DNA from: Novipirellula herctigrandis
GTDB lineage: Bacteria > Planctomycetota > Planctomycetia > Pirellulales > Pirellulaceae
Direction of reading: 5' to 3'
DNA: 64,000 nt
Assembly (NCBI GenBank): GCA_007859835.1
Contig: SJPJ01000001.1
Span: forward strand, 831,774 to 895,773
Within the stretch, counting starts at the first letter, position 1. The number at the start of each line of letters is the position of its first letter. The translations under genes and the position numbers were made by a program. Below the pieces are notes generated by a model. The model did not search any database. It was not told the DNA's origin and worked only from the letters and a program-made list of their open reading frames with translations. This document shows, piece by piece, positions 8,973 through 18,835 of this stretch.

Positions 8973-9983
8973 CTACCTCATGGACTTTCCCTGAGGATTC
9001 GCTGCTTGCTGGGCTGGTGGATCGACCACAGGATTAAACTTATCGCGGAAGATTGTCCAATCGCTCGGTGGCTTGTCACTAATGAAGTTCTGCATGAAGT
9101 TCGCCAACGCATTGCCAACACCATTCCTCTTCATCTCAACAAACTCGTACTGGTCCCACTTGGCCGCGTTGACAGGATGAAAATTAGGTGCGTAGAGAAT
9201 CAACGCTTTAGGCAAGAAGGTTTTCTCCTCGAGCGCGATCTGCACCATCTTGTATTGGGCTCGATCGTCTTGGCGCTTTGGCCACGCTTCAATCAAGATC
9301 AACCCTTCGGCGGGTGCTTGCACTTGGCGGACCCAATATCGCTGCTGAATTTCCTGAGCGTTCAAATTGAAAACGAACGGCAATGGACTATTAAAGATTT
9401 GCTGACCCTGCATGTCAGGCGGGAGATCTTGGATGTTGCATTTCTTTTCACTCCGGTCAAACTCGATCAACTGAGTTCCGTTGCAGACCCAGTGCTCGCC
9501 ATACATCCCCGGCTGACCCGCGAACTCTGGCTTGCCTTCCTTCATCCCCTTGAAGTAGACCAAAGAGTCAACGCGAAATAGCCCCTTGTCGGGCGAGGCG
9601 TACTTCACGACGCCATCGGCACGAGTGGCGTGAATGCCTGCGGGAGCCGCTTGATTATCGTAGTGCCAACGTTGGAACTTACAATCGAGCGTCTTCGTCC
9701 CCTGGCTTTGTTGTTGCCACGCCAACAGGAGCTGGTTTAGCTGTGCTTGCTGTGCAGCATTGAGCGGTTCAAAAGGCTGCTGCGGAGCCGAACGATTTGC
9801 CGCAGGTCGCTGACGTTGCTGTGCCGCGATCCTCGCATCAGGTGCATCCGTTTGCTGCGGATTCGCTTGTTGAGCATAAGAGGGAACGCCACCCGATTGC
9901 TGGGCGAAGCTCTCTGTCGGGGCGAGAGGTTGGACCGCCATGAAAGCGGTTAGCAAGAAGCCAGTCCAGGAAAATCGTTTCAT
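8973..9983 (-). CDS. Secreted planctomycete protein of the TIGR03009 type
   Basis: A 336-residue protein with a clear signal peptide (FSWTGFLLTAFMAVQPLA...SFAQ). A glutamine/alanine-rich linker follows, to about residue 85. Then comes a domain with LNQLLLAWQQQSQGTKTLDCKFQRWHYD, WVCNGTQLIEFD and PLPFVFNLNAQEIQQRYW. That layout (measuring fold with YKMVQIALEEKTFLPKAL) is like LolA/LolB-related outer-membrane lipoprotein carriers and fits the planctomycete domain TIGR03009. The function is unknown; a periplasmic lipid- or lipoprotein-binding role is only suggested by the fold-like pattern. It is on the same strand as the ATPase gene behind it, but 380 bases away. Confidence 0.75.
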   Translation of the reverse strand: MKRFSWTGFLLTAFMAVQPLAPTESFAQQSGGVPSYAQQANPQQTDAPDARIAAQQRQRPAANRSAPQQPFEPLNAAQQAQLNQLLLAWQQQSQGTKTLDCKFQRWHYDNQAAPAGIHATRADGVVKYASPDKGLFRVDSLVYFKGMKEGKPEFAGQPGMYGEHWVCNGTQLIEFDRSEKKCNIQDLPPDMQGQQIFNSPLPFVFNLNAQEIQQRYWVRQVQAPAEGLILIEAWPKRQDDRAQYKMVQIALEEKTFLPKALILYAPNFHPVNAAKWDQYEFVEMKRNGVGNALANFMQNFISDKPPSDWTIFRDKFNPVVDPPAQQAANPQGKSMR

Positions 9984-10365
9984 CCGTGACGCCTGCGTGA
10001 AATTTTGATCGTGAAACTCATGTTGACTGTATCCTTACAGCCAAACTTTGAAGCAGCTTATCAAACGGTCTCGTTCTAGCGAAAGGGCGATTTACCGGTA
10101 TTCCGAACAACCGATGTTGGCAAGGTGGCGCCGAATGCACAATACTTGCACCGCAGACATCCCACCCGTTGCTTCGCAAAGACACGAACCCGGCGTCCGC
10201 TTCAAAAGAAATTACTGGCGAACATCAACGCCCCAATTCGCATTCCGACTCGCCTTGACTACGAGTTCGAAAAAGGCAGCGAAAGATGGCGAGATTTTCG
10301 GCTTTTGCCAGTACCGGGCGAACCGCGCGCCAGTCTCGCCGTTGGAAAATTCAACTATGGCGAAC
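9984..10365. other. Intergenic region
   Basis: Upstream region of the TIGR03009 gene and downstream region of the large ATPase gene. No gene, repeat or convincing terminator seen. Plus-strand frames here run into the ATPase gene and are shadows. Confidence 0.35.
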
Positions 10366-13300
10366 CTACTCTGTTGTCGCTCGCCACCACGGACCGTGCT
10401 CATCTTGAACCTCTTCGGACTCAGATTCCTCGATCCATTCGCTGCGGGCCACCGATGCCATCTTGTCCTCTTCGACTCGGTCTTGCTCAGCATCTTGCTC
10501 GAACCACGCCCAACCGATTGATGGCTGAGGCTGTTCATACTCATCTTCAACGTACTCGGGCTCGACGTACTCACGCTCAATCACAACGGGTTTTGGCGCC
10601 GGTTTGGGAACCGGATTTGGAGCCGGCTTTGGCTCGACAACGACCTTTGGCTTTTCCGGGGCTCGCTCGACGACGATCACCTTCGGCTCGGGCCGAACCA
10701 GCTTCTTTTCACGATAGACGATCCTCGGTTTTGGCTTCGGATCTTCCATCACCGGTTCCGGCTCTGGCTCGGGCTCTTCGACTTCTTCCTGTTCCATCAC
10801 CGACTCGTCGCCGACCTCTTCTTCCTCGTACTCTTCTTCGAACGCTTCTTCTTCACTTCGTTCTTCAGGCAGCAAGATCTCGGCGCGGCCAGGCTCACCC
10901 TGGGCGGGCATTAACCGAACCTGCACATCAATATCGTGGAAGATATCAACGATGTGGTCGTGGCAAGTAAACATCAACACTTGGTGCCCAAGCTCCGCAA
11001 AGGTCTTCAATGTCTTCGCCGCAGCGATCGCTCGATCACCGTCGAAGTTGACAAGCACATCGTCGAGCACCAACGGCAACATCACACCACGACGGGCGTA
11101 GGACGCTGCAAGCGATAGCCGCAAAGCAATAAATACCGCCTCGCGAGTACCTCGACTCAGAACGTCAATCGACAACGATTTCCCTGCCGTATCATCGACC
11201 TTCAACTGGTTTGTTCCGAGCGGCGTCCAAATGCGGTTGTACTTTCCGTCAGTTAGCTGAGTCAAAAACGACGAAGCTTCGCGAAGCGTTTCGGGCTGGC
11301 GTTCGCGTTCGAATGTTCCGCAAACGTCTTCTAGCAGGTAGCTGGCCATCGACAAGGTCTGCCAGCGACGAGCGGAGGCAGCAATTTTTCGCTCGATGCA
11401 ACCGAGCTCCAATTGGGCTGCCGTCAACCGACCATCTTCGCCCAACTGCTTCATCTCTTGAGTGATCTCACCCTGCTGAGTGCGGAGCTGCGCGATGCGC
11501 GTTTCGGTTTCGGTCATTCGCGTGGTCAATGAGTCCCATCGTTTCTCGATATCGCCCATCTTCGCACCTTCGATCTCGCGAGCAACTGAATCGTATTCGA
11601 CGTGGCTCCCAATGATCGACCGAACTTGCTTCTCTAACTCAGCATGCTCCTTTCGCATCTCCAGCAAACTCGCCTTACTGTCAACCATCCCATAGAATTG
11701 TTCGGGGGTCGCAACACCACACTTAGCCCACAATGCTCGACGCTGCTGTTCGCCACGTTCGATCGCTCGGAAATAGGAACCTTGCTGCTTCTTTAGCTTC
11801 AGGTCCTGTTCCTTCAATTCGCGGCGTCGTTTGATCCAATGCTGTTGACGCGACAATTCTTCATGCAAATGGTTTAATTGATCGAGTGGATTTGTCCGAG
11901 CGTGAATTCGCGTGGCCGTCACATCGCGTGACTGTTGGTCATCGTCCTGGTAGTCGTGATCACGTTCGCGACTAGAAAGCTCAGCCCTGTCGTCCGACAA
12001 ATCCAAGGCTTCGAAATAGAGGGCCTCGATACGTCGTGCGATCGTTTGCCGCTCGCGTCGCCGCTGCTCCTTCTCTGCTTTAAGCTCATCGAGCCGACGG
12101 TAACTCTGCTGCAACGCCTCGTAACCATCGCTTAATTTTCGAACACTCGACGGCGACAAAGAATCGCTAAGCCCAAGCTCTTCAAGCGTACCGGACCAAT
12201 CGCGACGCGCCTCTTTCAAACCATCCGCAGCCTCACTCGCTCGCGACCGGGCCGACTTAAACGACTGCATCGACGCTTCGTGATTGTGATATGTTGGCAG
12301 GACGGATTCGAGCTCTGCTAGCAAAGCCTCGGTTTCTCGAATTCTCAATTCGAGAGACTCAGCACTGGTCGGCAGCGACGAATCAACATCACTTCGTTCG
12401 GCCTCAATTTCGCGAATCTGTTTTCGAAGGCTATCAATTTGGCGTTCGCAATCATCCAGGTCTCGAGACGTAGATCGCATGCCATTTTCGCGACCGAAAT
12501 AGTACGCCATCATACTGACGATACCAACCATCAACCATAACATGCCCCATGTTGGATCGGGCTCCGCAACGAACCAATCCAAACCTACAAGGTTTGCAAA
12601 GCCATAGATCAATGCCATTCCGCCAAAGATAAACGGAACCGACAACAGGATCAGCCGATCGATCGGCAACGCTTCGTCGGTGGTCAAATCAACCGATTCT
12701 TTTTCAAGATCGCGATAATGCCGTTTCAATTTATCGAGATGTTCGCCTAGCTGGACTCGGTGACGCAAGCTCGCGATCATCTCAGTTTGCTCTCGAATCG
12801 CTTGCTGCAGATTCGTTGCATGTGCCCTCGCCAAGACATCCTGTAACTGGGCCCCAAGTTTTTCTGACCGTGTTTTATGCTCGGCACTTTCATTGCGGGC
12901 TTGGTTCAACAGGAACACTTGTTCCTTCACTCGCTTGGCGGGTCCTGCCAGAGCGGACAAGGCTTGCTTTGACAGATCGGGCATCTTTGACATGTCGCCC
13001 TCGAGAACCGCCGCTCGATCCCGTTCGTCCATCCCCAAACGATCCGCGTCTACCTCAAGCTGCTTGCGAGCTTTTTCAATTTGCACATCGAGCCGTTCGA
13101 TTTGTTCTTCGAGGGCTTCGACCCAGGTTGCTTGCTCGGACGCCGCTTCGATTCGCCCCTGCAGATCAAACATCCGCTTACTAACAGGAATTTGCTCTGC
13201 CTTCACACGAATTTCCCGGCGTTTCGCCTTCACCTCTTCAATCTTTGCCTTGGCGTCTTCGACCATAGCCTCAATTTGCACCAATTGCCCAGGCGCTTCA

Positions 13301-14130
13301 TCTGGTAACTGCGACTGCTTCTCGGTTTGAACAATCTGATCTGCCAAACGCGCGCGATCTTGCCAAGTTTCATAGACACTGGTTGCGATTTCGACCGATC
13401 GAGCCTCTGTTTCCCAAGCCGCCATTCGCTCGGTCGACTGTTCGATTTCTTGCTGCTGCGTGCGTCGCTGGCTAGCCAATTCACTCCAACGACGCCCATG
13501 CCGAGTGAACTGCTCGACCTCATCGCGAAGCTTTTCTCGTTTCTTGATCATTCCAGCGAGCTTGGACGATTCTTCGGAATCAGCAACTTCCTTGCCGACC
13601 ATCGATTTTCGACCATCGCGAAGCGAGCGAAGAACGTCTACTAGTGAAACACGATCCAAACCACTCGAGAGTTTGTAGAGTTCGTCGGCCGCGGAAGTGT
13701 CGTCAAGCGTCGAAAGCTCTTGCAATTCCCGGATACCGATAGCAAAGACATTCGTAAAGATCGGCTCGTCAATTTGGCCAAGCAGATTAGTCAAACGGTG
13801 CTGGCCTTGTGCCAACCCATCTTGACCAGTCACGGTCAATTGGCCGGTCACACCCGAGTCCGTCAACTGGCTAGTGCGTCGAATTTGATAACCACCGCCA
13901 GGCCCCGTCACGCGGATCGCTCCGCCTGGGACCCCGCCATAAACGGGCGGCAGGTAACGCTCGCGACGATCAGGCGTGAATCCGTAAAACTGCGCTCGAA
14001 GGAACTGCATCAGCGTCGTCTTGCCCGCTTCGTTCGGGCCATAGAATAACGTCATCCCATCCGGTAGCGAGTCGACCGAAAGACCGGTCCAGACGCCGAA
14101 TCCGTCGACTTGAATGTCCTTGACTCTCAT
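10366..14130 (-). CDS. YhaN/SbcC-like coiled-coil ATPase with membrane hairpin and charged tail
   Basis: A 1254-residue SMC-like ATPase. The N-terminus MRVKDIQVDGFGVWTGL leads to Walker A GPNEAGKTT near residues 34-42. Long coiled coils run from about 170 to 480 and 530 to 880. At the turn between them are two hydrophobic segments (LILLSVPFIFGGMALIYGF and MLWLMVGIVSMMAYYFG), as in YhaN-type proteins. LSRGTREAVFIALRLSLAAS is the ABC signature, and LPLVLDDVLVNFD is Walker B with the D-loop; both fit an active ATPase. The last 190 or so residues are an acidic, then Pro/Lys/Val-rich tail. Its partner lies 112 bases upstream on the same strand, as with sbcDC or yhaON. The likely role is DNA repair or processing near the membrane. 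Confidence 0.88.
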   Translation of the reverse strand: MRVKDIQVDGFGVWTGLSVDSLPDGMTLFYGPNEAGKTTLMQFLRAQFYGFTPDRRERYLPPVYGGVPGGAIRVTGPGGGYQIRRTSQLTDSGVTGQLTVTGQDGLAQGQHRLTNLLGQIDEPIFTNVFAIGIRELQELSTLDDTSAADELYKLSSGLDRVSLVDVLRSLRDGRKSMVGKEVADSEESSKLAGMIKKREKLRDEVEQFTRHGRRWSELASQRRTQQQEIEQSTERMAAWETEARSVEIATSVYETWQDRARLADQIVQTEKQSQLPDEAPGQLVQIEAMVEDAKAKIEEVKAKRREIRVKAEQIPVSKRMFDLQGRIEAASEQATWVEALEEQIERLDVQIEKARKQLEVDADRLGMDERDRAAVLEGDMSKMPDLSKQALSALAGPAKRVKEQVFLLNQARNESAEHKTRSEKLGAQLQDVLARAHATNLQQAIREQTEMIASLRHRVQLGEHLDKLKRHYRDLEKESVDLTTDEALPIDRLILLSVPFIFGGMALIYGFANLVGLDWFVAEPDPTWGMLWLMVGIVSMMAYYFGRENGMRSTSRDLDDCERQIDSLRKQIREIEAERSDVDSSLPTSAESLELRIRETEALLAELESVLPTYHNHEASMQSFKSARSRASEAADGLKEARRDWSGTLEELGLSDSLSPSSVRKLSDGYEALQQSYRRLDELKAEKEQRRRERQTIARRIEALYFEALDLSDDRAELSSRERDHDYQDDDQQSRDVTATRIHARTNPLDQLNHLHEELSRQQHWIKRRRELKEQDLKLKKQQGSYFRAIERGEQQRRALWAKCGVATPEQFYGMVDSKASLLEMRKEHAELEKQVRSIIGSHVEYDSVAREIEGAKMGDIEKRWDSLTTRMTETETRIAQLRTQQGEITQEMKQLGEDGRLTAAQLELGCIERKIAASARRWQTLSMASYLLEDVCGTFERERQPETLREASSFLTQLTDGKYNRIWTPLGTNQLKVDDTAGKSLSIDVLSRGTREAVFIALRLSLAASYARRGVMLPLVLDDVLVNFDGDRAIAAAKTLKTFAELGHQVLMFTCHDHIVDIFHDIDVQVRLMPAQGEPGRAEILLPEERSEEEAFEEEYEEEEVGDESVMEQEEVEEPEPEPEPVMEDPKPKPRIVYREKKLVRPEPKVIVVERAPEKPKVVVEPKPAPNPVPKPAPKPVVIEREYVEPEYVEDEYEQPQPSIGWAWFEQDAEQDRVEEDKMASVARSEWIEESESEEVQDEHGPWWRATTE

Positions 14131-14242
14131 GATTGTTGCACCAATTGAGGTTGCGTTTCATCTAGTAAATGACGCCCTTCGCTCCGCGAAAGTGCGTTTC
14201 CCTCGACGCACTTCTGCTGAGCAAAAGGCGACAAAATTTTGC

Positions 14243-15478
14243 CTATGCCAAATTTGGCTTGCCGCCGCGAAGTAATTCCACACCCAACAACGTCGCCTGA
14301 TCCAATATTTCTTCACGCACCGTGGGTGACACATCTGCCAACAACGATGCGGTGGTGCCAACGACCCCCGAAACTTCTTCAGTGTAAGGAAGCAAGTTAA
14401 TTTCGCGGCCATTGGATTTGTCGAACTTATCTGCCGCTCGCAAGAAGTCCCCAAGAATTGTATCCTCGTCGGTCCATGATTTCGGATATTGCTTTGGTGG
14501 ACGAACGACGAGTGACGCAGTCCAAGCCGACGGTGCCCCGGAACCGAATTCGCGGCGCAACCAAGTACGCAACTCCTCAACATCGCCGATCGCCTGCAAA
14601 TCTTCACCACTGGTGATCGAAATATCCCATCCAATCAACAAGTGCCGACCACCATTGTCGTGCTGCAGCCGCCCGATTCGTTCGCCGAGAAAATTGCGAA
14701 TCCCGCCCATAGCAGCAATTTCCGATGCATCGACCTCGACACGGCAATACCGAAAAGCATCGCACTCCACCGAATGCACTCGAGTCGTCTGATCCGCATC
14801 GACATCAACGACGGTGTAACCATGGGGACCGTGCTCATCAAGACTGCGACCCTGCGGGCTGCCACAAACAACTGCCCCCCCTTCGGCACCACCATCGATT
14901 TCGTCGCGATTGTGTTCGCCACCGAGTGCCCAATAGTCAAACCGGCCCTCGGCCAGCGCATCGGCATCGGAGGTCCCGTACCCCACCGCGACGGTATATT
15001 CGTCCGTCGGCTCGATACGATAGCTCGGAACATGTAGCTGCGTGCGACCTTCGCTACTTCGCCCAACGACCACGCAAATGGTTCGCCCCGCCCGCTGAAC
15101 TGGCACGGCAACCGCCCGATTCTTGGGGAACAGCGTCACGTTGGGAGGCAACGGCGCGGCGTCGGGCCATTTCGGAGGATCATCGACGATACCAGCAACC
15201 CAGAAAACCGGCGTCTTCTTAGCGTGAAGCTGTTCAAAGTAATCGAGCAGCAACGACATGCCGTGCGGGCCAGCAGCTTGGGGACTCAGCAAATCACCGC
15301 TGAGCACCAAAAAGTCAATATTCTCAGCCAGCGCCGCTTCAAAGACCGCCTTGGCGGCACGGCGTGGCGCATCGGCCATTGCTTCCCGAAGATGACTCGG
15401 GATTGCATCGAGATCTCCCAGTGGCGTTTCAAGATGAAAATCACTGGCGTGTATAAAACGAAACGACTCGCCTGGCAT
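14243..15478 (-). CDS. SbcD/YhaO-like metallophosphoesterase-fold protein with degenerate motifs
   Basis: 411 residues, with the ATG at 15478 chosen because AGGAGG precedes it at good spacing. The fold starts FIHASDFHLETPLGDL (motif I D-x-H, D13 and H15), followed by VLSGDLLS (motif II, D62). Motif III, normally GNH-D/E, reads AGIVDD at 95-100 and lacks the Asn and His. Motif IV, normally with His, reads VGYG. Motif V, normally GHxH, reads GGEH near 186-189. The segment GSPQGRSLDEHGPHGYTVVDVD is typical of the SbcD/YhaO capping region. The family is known as the nuclease half of SbcCD/Mre11-Rad50. From the changes I infer weakened or lost nuclease activity, or a structural role. It is operonic with the ATPase. 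Confidence 0.82.
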   Translation of the reverse strand: MPGESFRFIHASDFHLETPLGDLDAIPSHLREAMADAPRRAAKAVFEAALAENIDFLVLSGDLLSPQAAGPHGMSLLLDYFEQLHAKKTPVFWVAGIVDDPPKWPDAAPLPPNVTLFPKNRAVAVPVQRAGRTICVVVGRSSEGRTQLHVPSYRIEPTDEYTVAVGYGTSDADALAEGRFDYWALGGEHNRDEIDGGAEGGAVVCGSPQGRSLDEHGPHGYTVVDVDADQTTRVHSVECDAFRYCRVEVDASEIAAMGGIRNFLGERIGRLQHDNGGRHLLIGWDISITSGEDLQAIGDVEELRTWLRREFGSGAPSAWTASLVVRPPKQYPKSWTDEDTILGDFLRAADKFDKSNGREINLLPYTEEVSGVVGTTASLLADVSPTVREEILDQATLLGVELLRGGKPNLA

Positions 15479-16237
15479 GGGCTCCCTCCTGTGCGGTTTG
15501 CCTGCGGATACTGCCCCACCCAGTTGCGTCATTCACATCTTGTGAAGTCCCTTTGGATGGTTTAGGCAGCGCGGCAGCGGCTACGTAATCTCGGAAGTTT
15601 AACGAAAGTTGCAAAAAACCACCAAGTCGTATTTGGCATGTTTCACGAAAAGAGAACGGAAAATAGTTGCTAGCTTTTCGGGCGTTGCAGCGCAAGGAAA
15701 TGCGTCACAGGATGCAACCTGCAAACCCGAGCTTAGCATGCGGGGGCGCCGCCTTGCCGATGAGTTACTCACCCCCCTGCCAAATTTACAGGCACCGATT
15801 CAATCAGGACAATTTAGCCAGTCTTCGCGAGTTGAATTTTCTAAAAAAACCGAAGGGACCACAGGTGTTGTTTCCTTCCTAATTACCTCCTAATGGAATA
15901 TACTTGACCTGTGGGGCCAAATTGGCCGATAACGAGGCGGGATTGGTTGTGTTGTTGGCATTTTGCGACATGGAGTGTCGTTTTGATAACGCAAGAAACA
16001 GGCAGCCAGAATCCCAAATTTAACTTAAAGCCTTTAATGTTATGGACTTACGTCCAAACAACGGGCAAACAAAGGATCATAGGCATACCGCTTGCAGTGA
16101 ACCGAGTTGGAATCGCAGTTGTCTAAGTGAGTGAAAGCGGACGACGACAAGAATATTGCGGCTTCACCTTTCATCATTTTCGTGGTTAGCTTACCTTATC
16201 AATCTGCGATGGAACGCGACCCAAGGAGACTCCTCCA
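15479..16237. other. Long intergenic region between divergent genes
   Basis: 760 bases upstream of both the YhaO-like gene and the small plus-strand gene. Two plus-strand frames (15609-15893 and 15911-16126) lack start signals and protein-like composition. The site at 15639-15654 begins TGTTTCACG like parS but is not palindromic. I see no RNA gene. Confidence 0.4.
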
Positions 16238-16426
16238 ATGACGACTTCAAGCAAAAACCTGACACCAAAACCCGACGACGGGAATTGGAACGAATTGACT
16301 GCAACCTTGTCGATCGAGTCAACCGATCGCTTTGATGAATGGATGACCGAGCAATTGACGGTGCTTGAAGAACGGTTGAACGAATTTGTCTCGCCACGGT
16401 CGCTCCATAAAAATCTCCGAGGTTGA
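16238..16426 (+). CDS. Small acidic protein, function unknown
   Basis: A 62-residue frame starting MTTSSKNLTPKPDDG, with AAGGAG about nine bases before the ATG. The middle (LSIESTDRFDEWMTEQLTVL) looks like an amphipathic helix followed by a short helix EERLNEFVSPRSL. It is rich in Glu/Asp/Thr and has no membrane segment or metal motif. It resembles the small helical proteins often found upstream of enzyme genes in planctomycetes, but I cannot name a family. It lies about 100 bases before the dehydrogenase on the same strand. Confidence 0.6.
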   Translation: MTTSSKNLTPKPDDGNWNELTATLSIESTDRFDEWMTEQLTVLEERLNEFVSPRSLHKNLRG

Positions 16427-16529
16427 TCTGCGCTGGGGTTCAGGCCATAGTCGCCTTGATTAGTAAGTGTGCGACGCCTCGGGCGTCCGTCGGTTTCAAA
16501 CCAACACTTTCTCATTCCGCTTGCTTTTC

Positions 16530-17699
16530 ATGGACGACACGCCGCTGATTACGCTCGTAGGTTTGGGTGTAGTTGGGCGTGCGATTTTCGAAGCTCACTT
16601 GGCTCAAGACATCGCTGTCACCGTCATCGATCAAGACGCGAGCATTCTTGAAACAGCCCTCGATAGCCTTTCGATCCCTTCAACCGATTGGATCATCTCG
16701 GAAATTCACACCGGTCCGCTTGGGATGCCCGCCGCGACGCTGCATCCAAGGGCCCCTTGGATTACGCCATCAGCAACCTCCCTGACACCGATCCTGATCG
16801 AATCAATCGCTGAACGCTTAGCAATCAAGCGGGGGTTTTTTGAGTTGGCCGAAACGAAGTTATCAGCCGATTGGATTCTGTGTAGCAACACTTCGACCCT
16901 TCGCATCAACGAGATTTCTCAAACACTCTCGCGTGCCGATCGCGTTTGCGGAATGCACTTCTTCATGCCCGTGATCGACCGGGATGCGGTGGAACTGATT
17001 CGGACGCCTGCCACATCAGAAGAAACAATCACCATCGGCGAAAACCACATTCGTCGCCTTGGAAGAACGCCGCTGATCGCATCTGATTCGCCCGGGTTCA
17101 TCGTCAATCGAATGTTATCGCCCTACTTGAACGAAGCGACGGTACTACTGTCGCAAGGTGCGACGGCGCAGCAAATCGAAGCCGCCGCAATCGCATTCGG
17201 CATGCCACTCTCGCCACTGGAACTGATTGACCTGATCGGATCAAGGACGATGTTTGATGCGGGCCGAGTCTATTGGCAAGCGTTCCCAACTCGAATTGAC
17301 CCATCACCGATCTTGCCGGCGATGATCAAAGCCGGCCGCCTGGGCCGCTCCGCAGGCGGCGGTTTCTATGATTACAACGACGGCACGCGGTCAACGGATT
17401 TGTCACCTGACGCCTTGGCAATTTGCCAACGTTACCAGCGGGAAATCCGCCAGCTAGACGACGGCGAAGTGCTGCTACGACTCAGCATTGCCATGTGGAC
17501 CGAGGCGAATTTGTTGCTTCAAGAGAACGTCGCAGCAGGTCCACAGGATATCGAATCGGCCATGGCAGGCGGGCTGGGATTTCGCCCCAAAGGTTCATGG
17601 TATGGCTTTTTCGAGAATCTCGGCGAGGAAGCGATTCAAAACGCGATCCATGAATACGGCGTCCACTCAAAGACATTGCGAATAGACCAACGCATGTGA
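16530..17699 (+). CDS. 3-hydroxyacyl-CoA dehydrogenase (single-function)
   Basis: 389 residues from the ATG at 16530 (MDDTPLITLVGLGVVG). NAD-binding Rossmann motif VGLGVVGRAIFEAHL is near residue 10, with an acidic VTVIDQD at the end of beta-2. ILCSNTSTLRINEI and CGMHFFMPV form the active-site region of HCDH enzymes. DSPGFIVNRMLSPYLNEA starts the C-terminal helical domain, which ends with GRLGRSAGGGFYDY. The reaction is oxidation of 3-hydroxyacyl-CoA in fatty-acid beta-oxidation. It corresponds to the dehydrogenase half of FadB without the enoyl-CoA hydratase domain, and carries a second partial C-terminal domain. The partner hydratase is not in this window. Cytoplasmic. Confidence 0.88.
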   Translation: MDDTPLITLVGLGVVGRAIFEAHLAQDIAVTVIDQDASILETALDSLSIPSTDWIISEIHTGPLGMPAATLHPRAPWITPSATSLTPILIESIAERLAIKRGFFELAETKLSADWILCSNTSTLRINEISQTLSRADRVCGMHFFMPVIDRDAVELIRTPATSEETITIGENHIRRLGRTPLIASDSPGFIVNRMLSPYLNEATVLLSQGATAQQIEAAAIAFGMPLSPLELIDLIGSRTMFDAGRVYWQAFPTRIDPSPILPAMIKAGRLGRSAGGGFYDYNDGTRSTDLSPDALAICQRYQREIRQLDDGEVLLRLSIAMWTEANLLLQENVAAGPQDIESAMAGGLGFRPKGSWYGFFENLGEEAIQNAIHEYGVHSKTLRIDQRM

Positions 17700-17873
17700 A
17701 CCGAATCTTCCAAGCAACCCTGCGACTTCCAAGCAACCACCTGCGAATTGTCTTACCAACTGCGCTAGTCAGGCCAAGCTTTTTGCATACGCAATGATGG
17801 CCCACAACCTATTCCTTGCTCGGCGATCCGATACAATACATGGTTTCCAACGTGAAAACGAAAAAAGGAACAC

Positions 17874-18770
17874 ATGTCAAAGTCAATTGATCAAGATCGA
17901 TTACCACCACTAATCGTCGGCGAAGTTCTTTTCGATCAATTTGCGGATGGACGCAGTGTCCTCGGCGGAGCCCCCTTTAACGTCGCATGGAACTTACAAG
18001 GACTCGGGCTGGCCCCCCAATTCGTTTCCGCTGTGGGCGACGATCCGGCGGGGCATCTCGTGGCCGATCGCATGCACCAATGGGGGATGAACACCAAGGG
18101 CCTGCAAACGCTACCCAGTCAAAAGACAGGCGTGGTCGATGTCACTGTCAAGGATGGCCAACCAAGTTACGAGATTGTCTTTCCATCGGCCTGGGACTTC
18201 ATCAGCCCGCCACCGTTTGCCGATTCGCTCGAAGGTTTCTCGCTATTGTATTACGGCAGCCTCGCGATGCGCGGAGACCAATCACGTCACACGATCAAGC
18301 AACTCGCTCAAGACGATTCGATCCCTCGGTTTGTCGATATCAACATCCGCAAACCCTGGTTCGATACCGCGTGGTTACCGTCGCTGATCACCGGTTCGAA
18401 GTACGTCAAACTTAACGACGACGAACTGAGCGAACTCACTCAGATGCCCATCACAAAGACGGAAGAAATCGAAGCGGCCGTTGCGAAAATTCGCGGGCAA
18501 TACGGAGGTGAAGTCTATTTCATCACTTGCGGCTCAAAAGGCGCCTACGCCGTTACCCCAACCGAAACCGTCTTTGCGGCCGCCCCCAAACCACCACAAA
18601 TGGTCGACACCGTTGGCGCCGGTGACGCGTTTGCCGCTGCAACGATTGACGGATTGCTTCGCGACCTTCCCTATCAAAACGTCCTCGATCGGTGCGTTCA
18701 ATTTGCGGTTCGTATTTGCGGACTTCAAGGCGCAACTTCGATGGACCGAGACATTTACCGGAACGTTTGA
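17874..18770 (+). CDS. PfkB-family carbohydrate kinase (fructokinase-like)
   Basis: 298 residues. AAAAAGGAACAC precedes the ATG. The N-terminal substrate-binding part reads VGEVLFDQFADG...LGGAPFNVAWNLQGLG, where GGAPFNVA is the PfkB signature 1 region. The C-terminal ATP/anion-hole signature DTVGAGDAFAAATIDGLL holds the catalytic Asp. Length fits ribokinase-type sugar kinases, and the GGAPFNVA form fits fructokinases. It would phosphorylate a free sugar with ATP in the cytoplasm; the precise sugar cannot be fixed. It follows the dehydrogenase by 174 bases on the same strand. Confidence 0.9.
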   Translation: MSKSIDQDRLPPLIVGEVLFDQFADGRSVLGGAPFNVAWNLQGLGLAPQFVSAVGDDPAGHLVADRMHQWGMNTKGLQTLPSQKTGVVDVTVKDGQPSYEIVFPSAWDFISPPPFADSLEGFSLLYYGSLAMRGDQSRHTIKQLAQDDSIPRFVDINIRKPWFDTAWLPSLITGSKYVKLNDDELSELTQMPITKTEEIEAAVAKIRGQYGGEVYFITCGSKGAYAVTPTETVFAAAPKPPQMVDTVGAGDAFAAATIDGLLRDLPYQNVLDRCVQFAVRICGLQGATSMDRDIYRNV

Positions 18771-18835
18771 ATTTTCCTGTTCGACGACACACACCGCGTT
18801 GGAAACACGTTTGACACAAAAAAAGCGAGAACATC

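Noticed and set aside
13230..13523. Frames on both strands inside the large ATPase gene
   Set aside because: Codon composition is that of shadows; the SMC-like protein is continuous with all motifs.
15639..15654. parS-like TGTTTCACG site
   Set aside because: Only the first half matches the parS consensus; the second half (AAAAGAG) destroys the palindrome.
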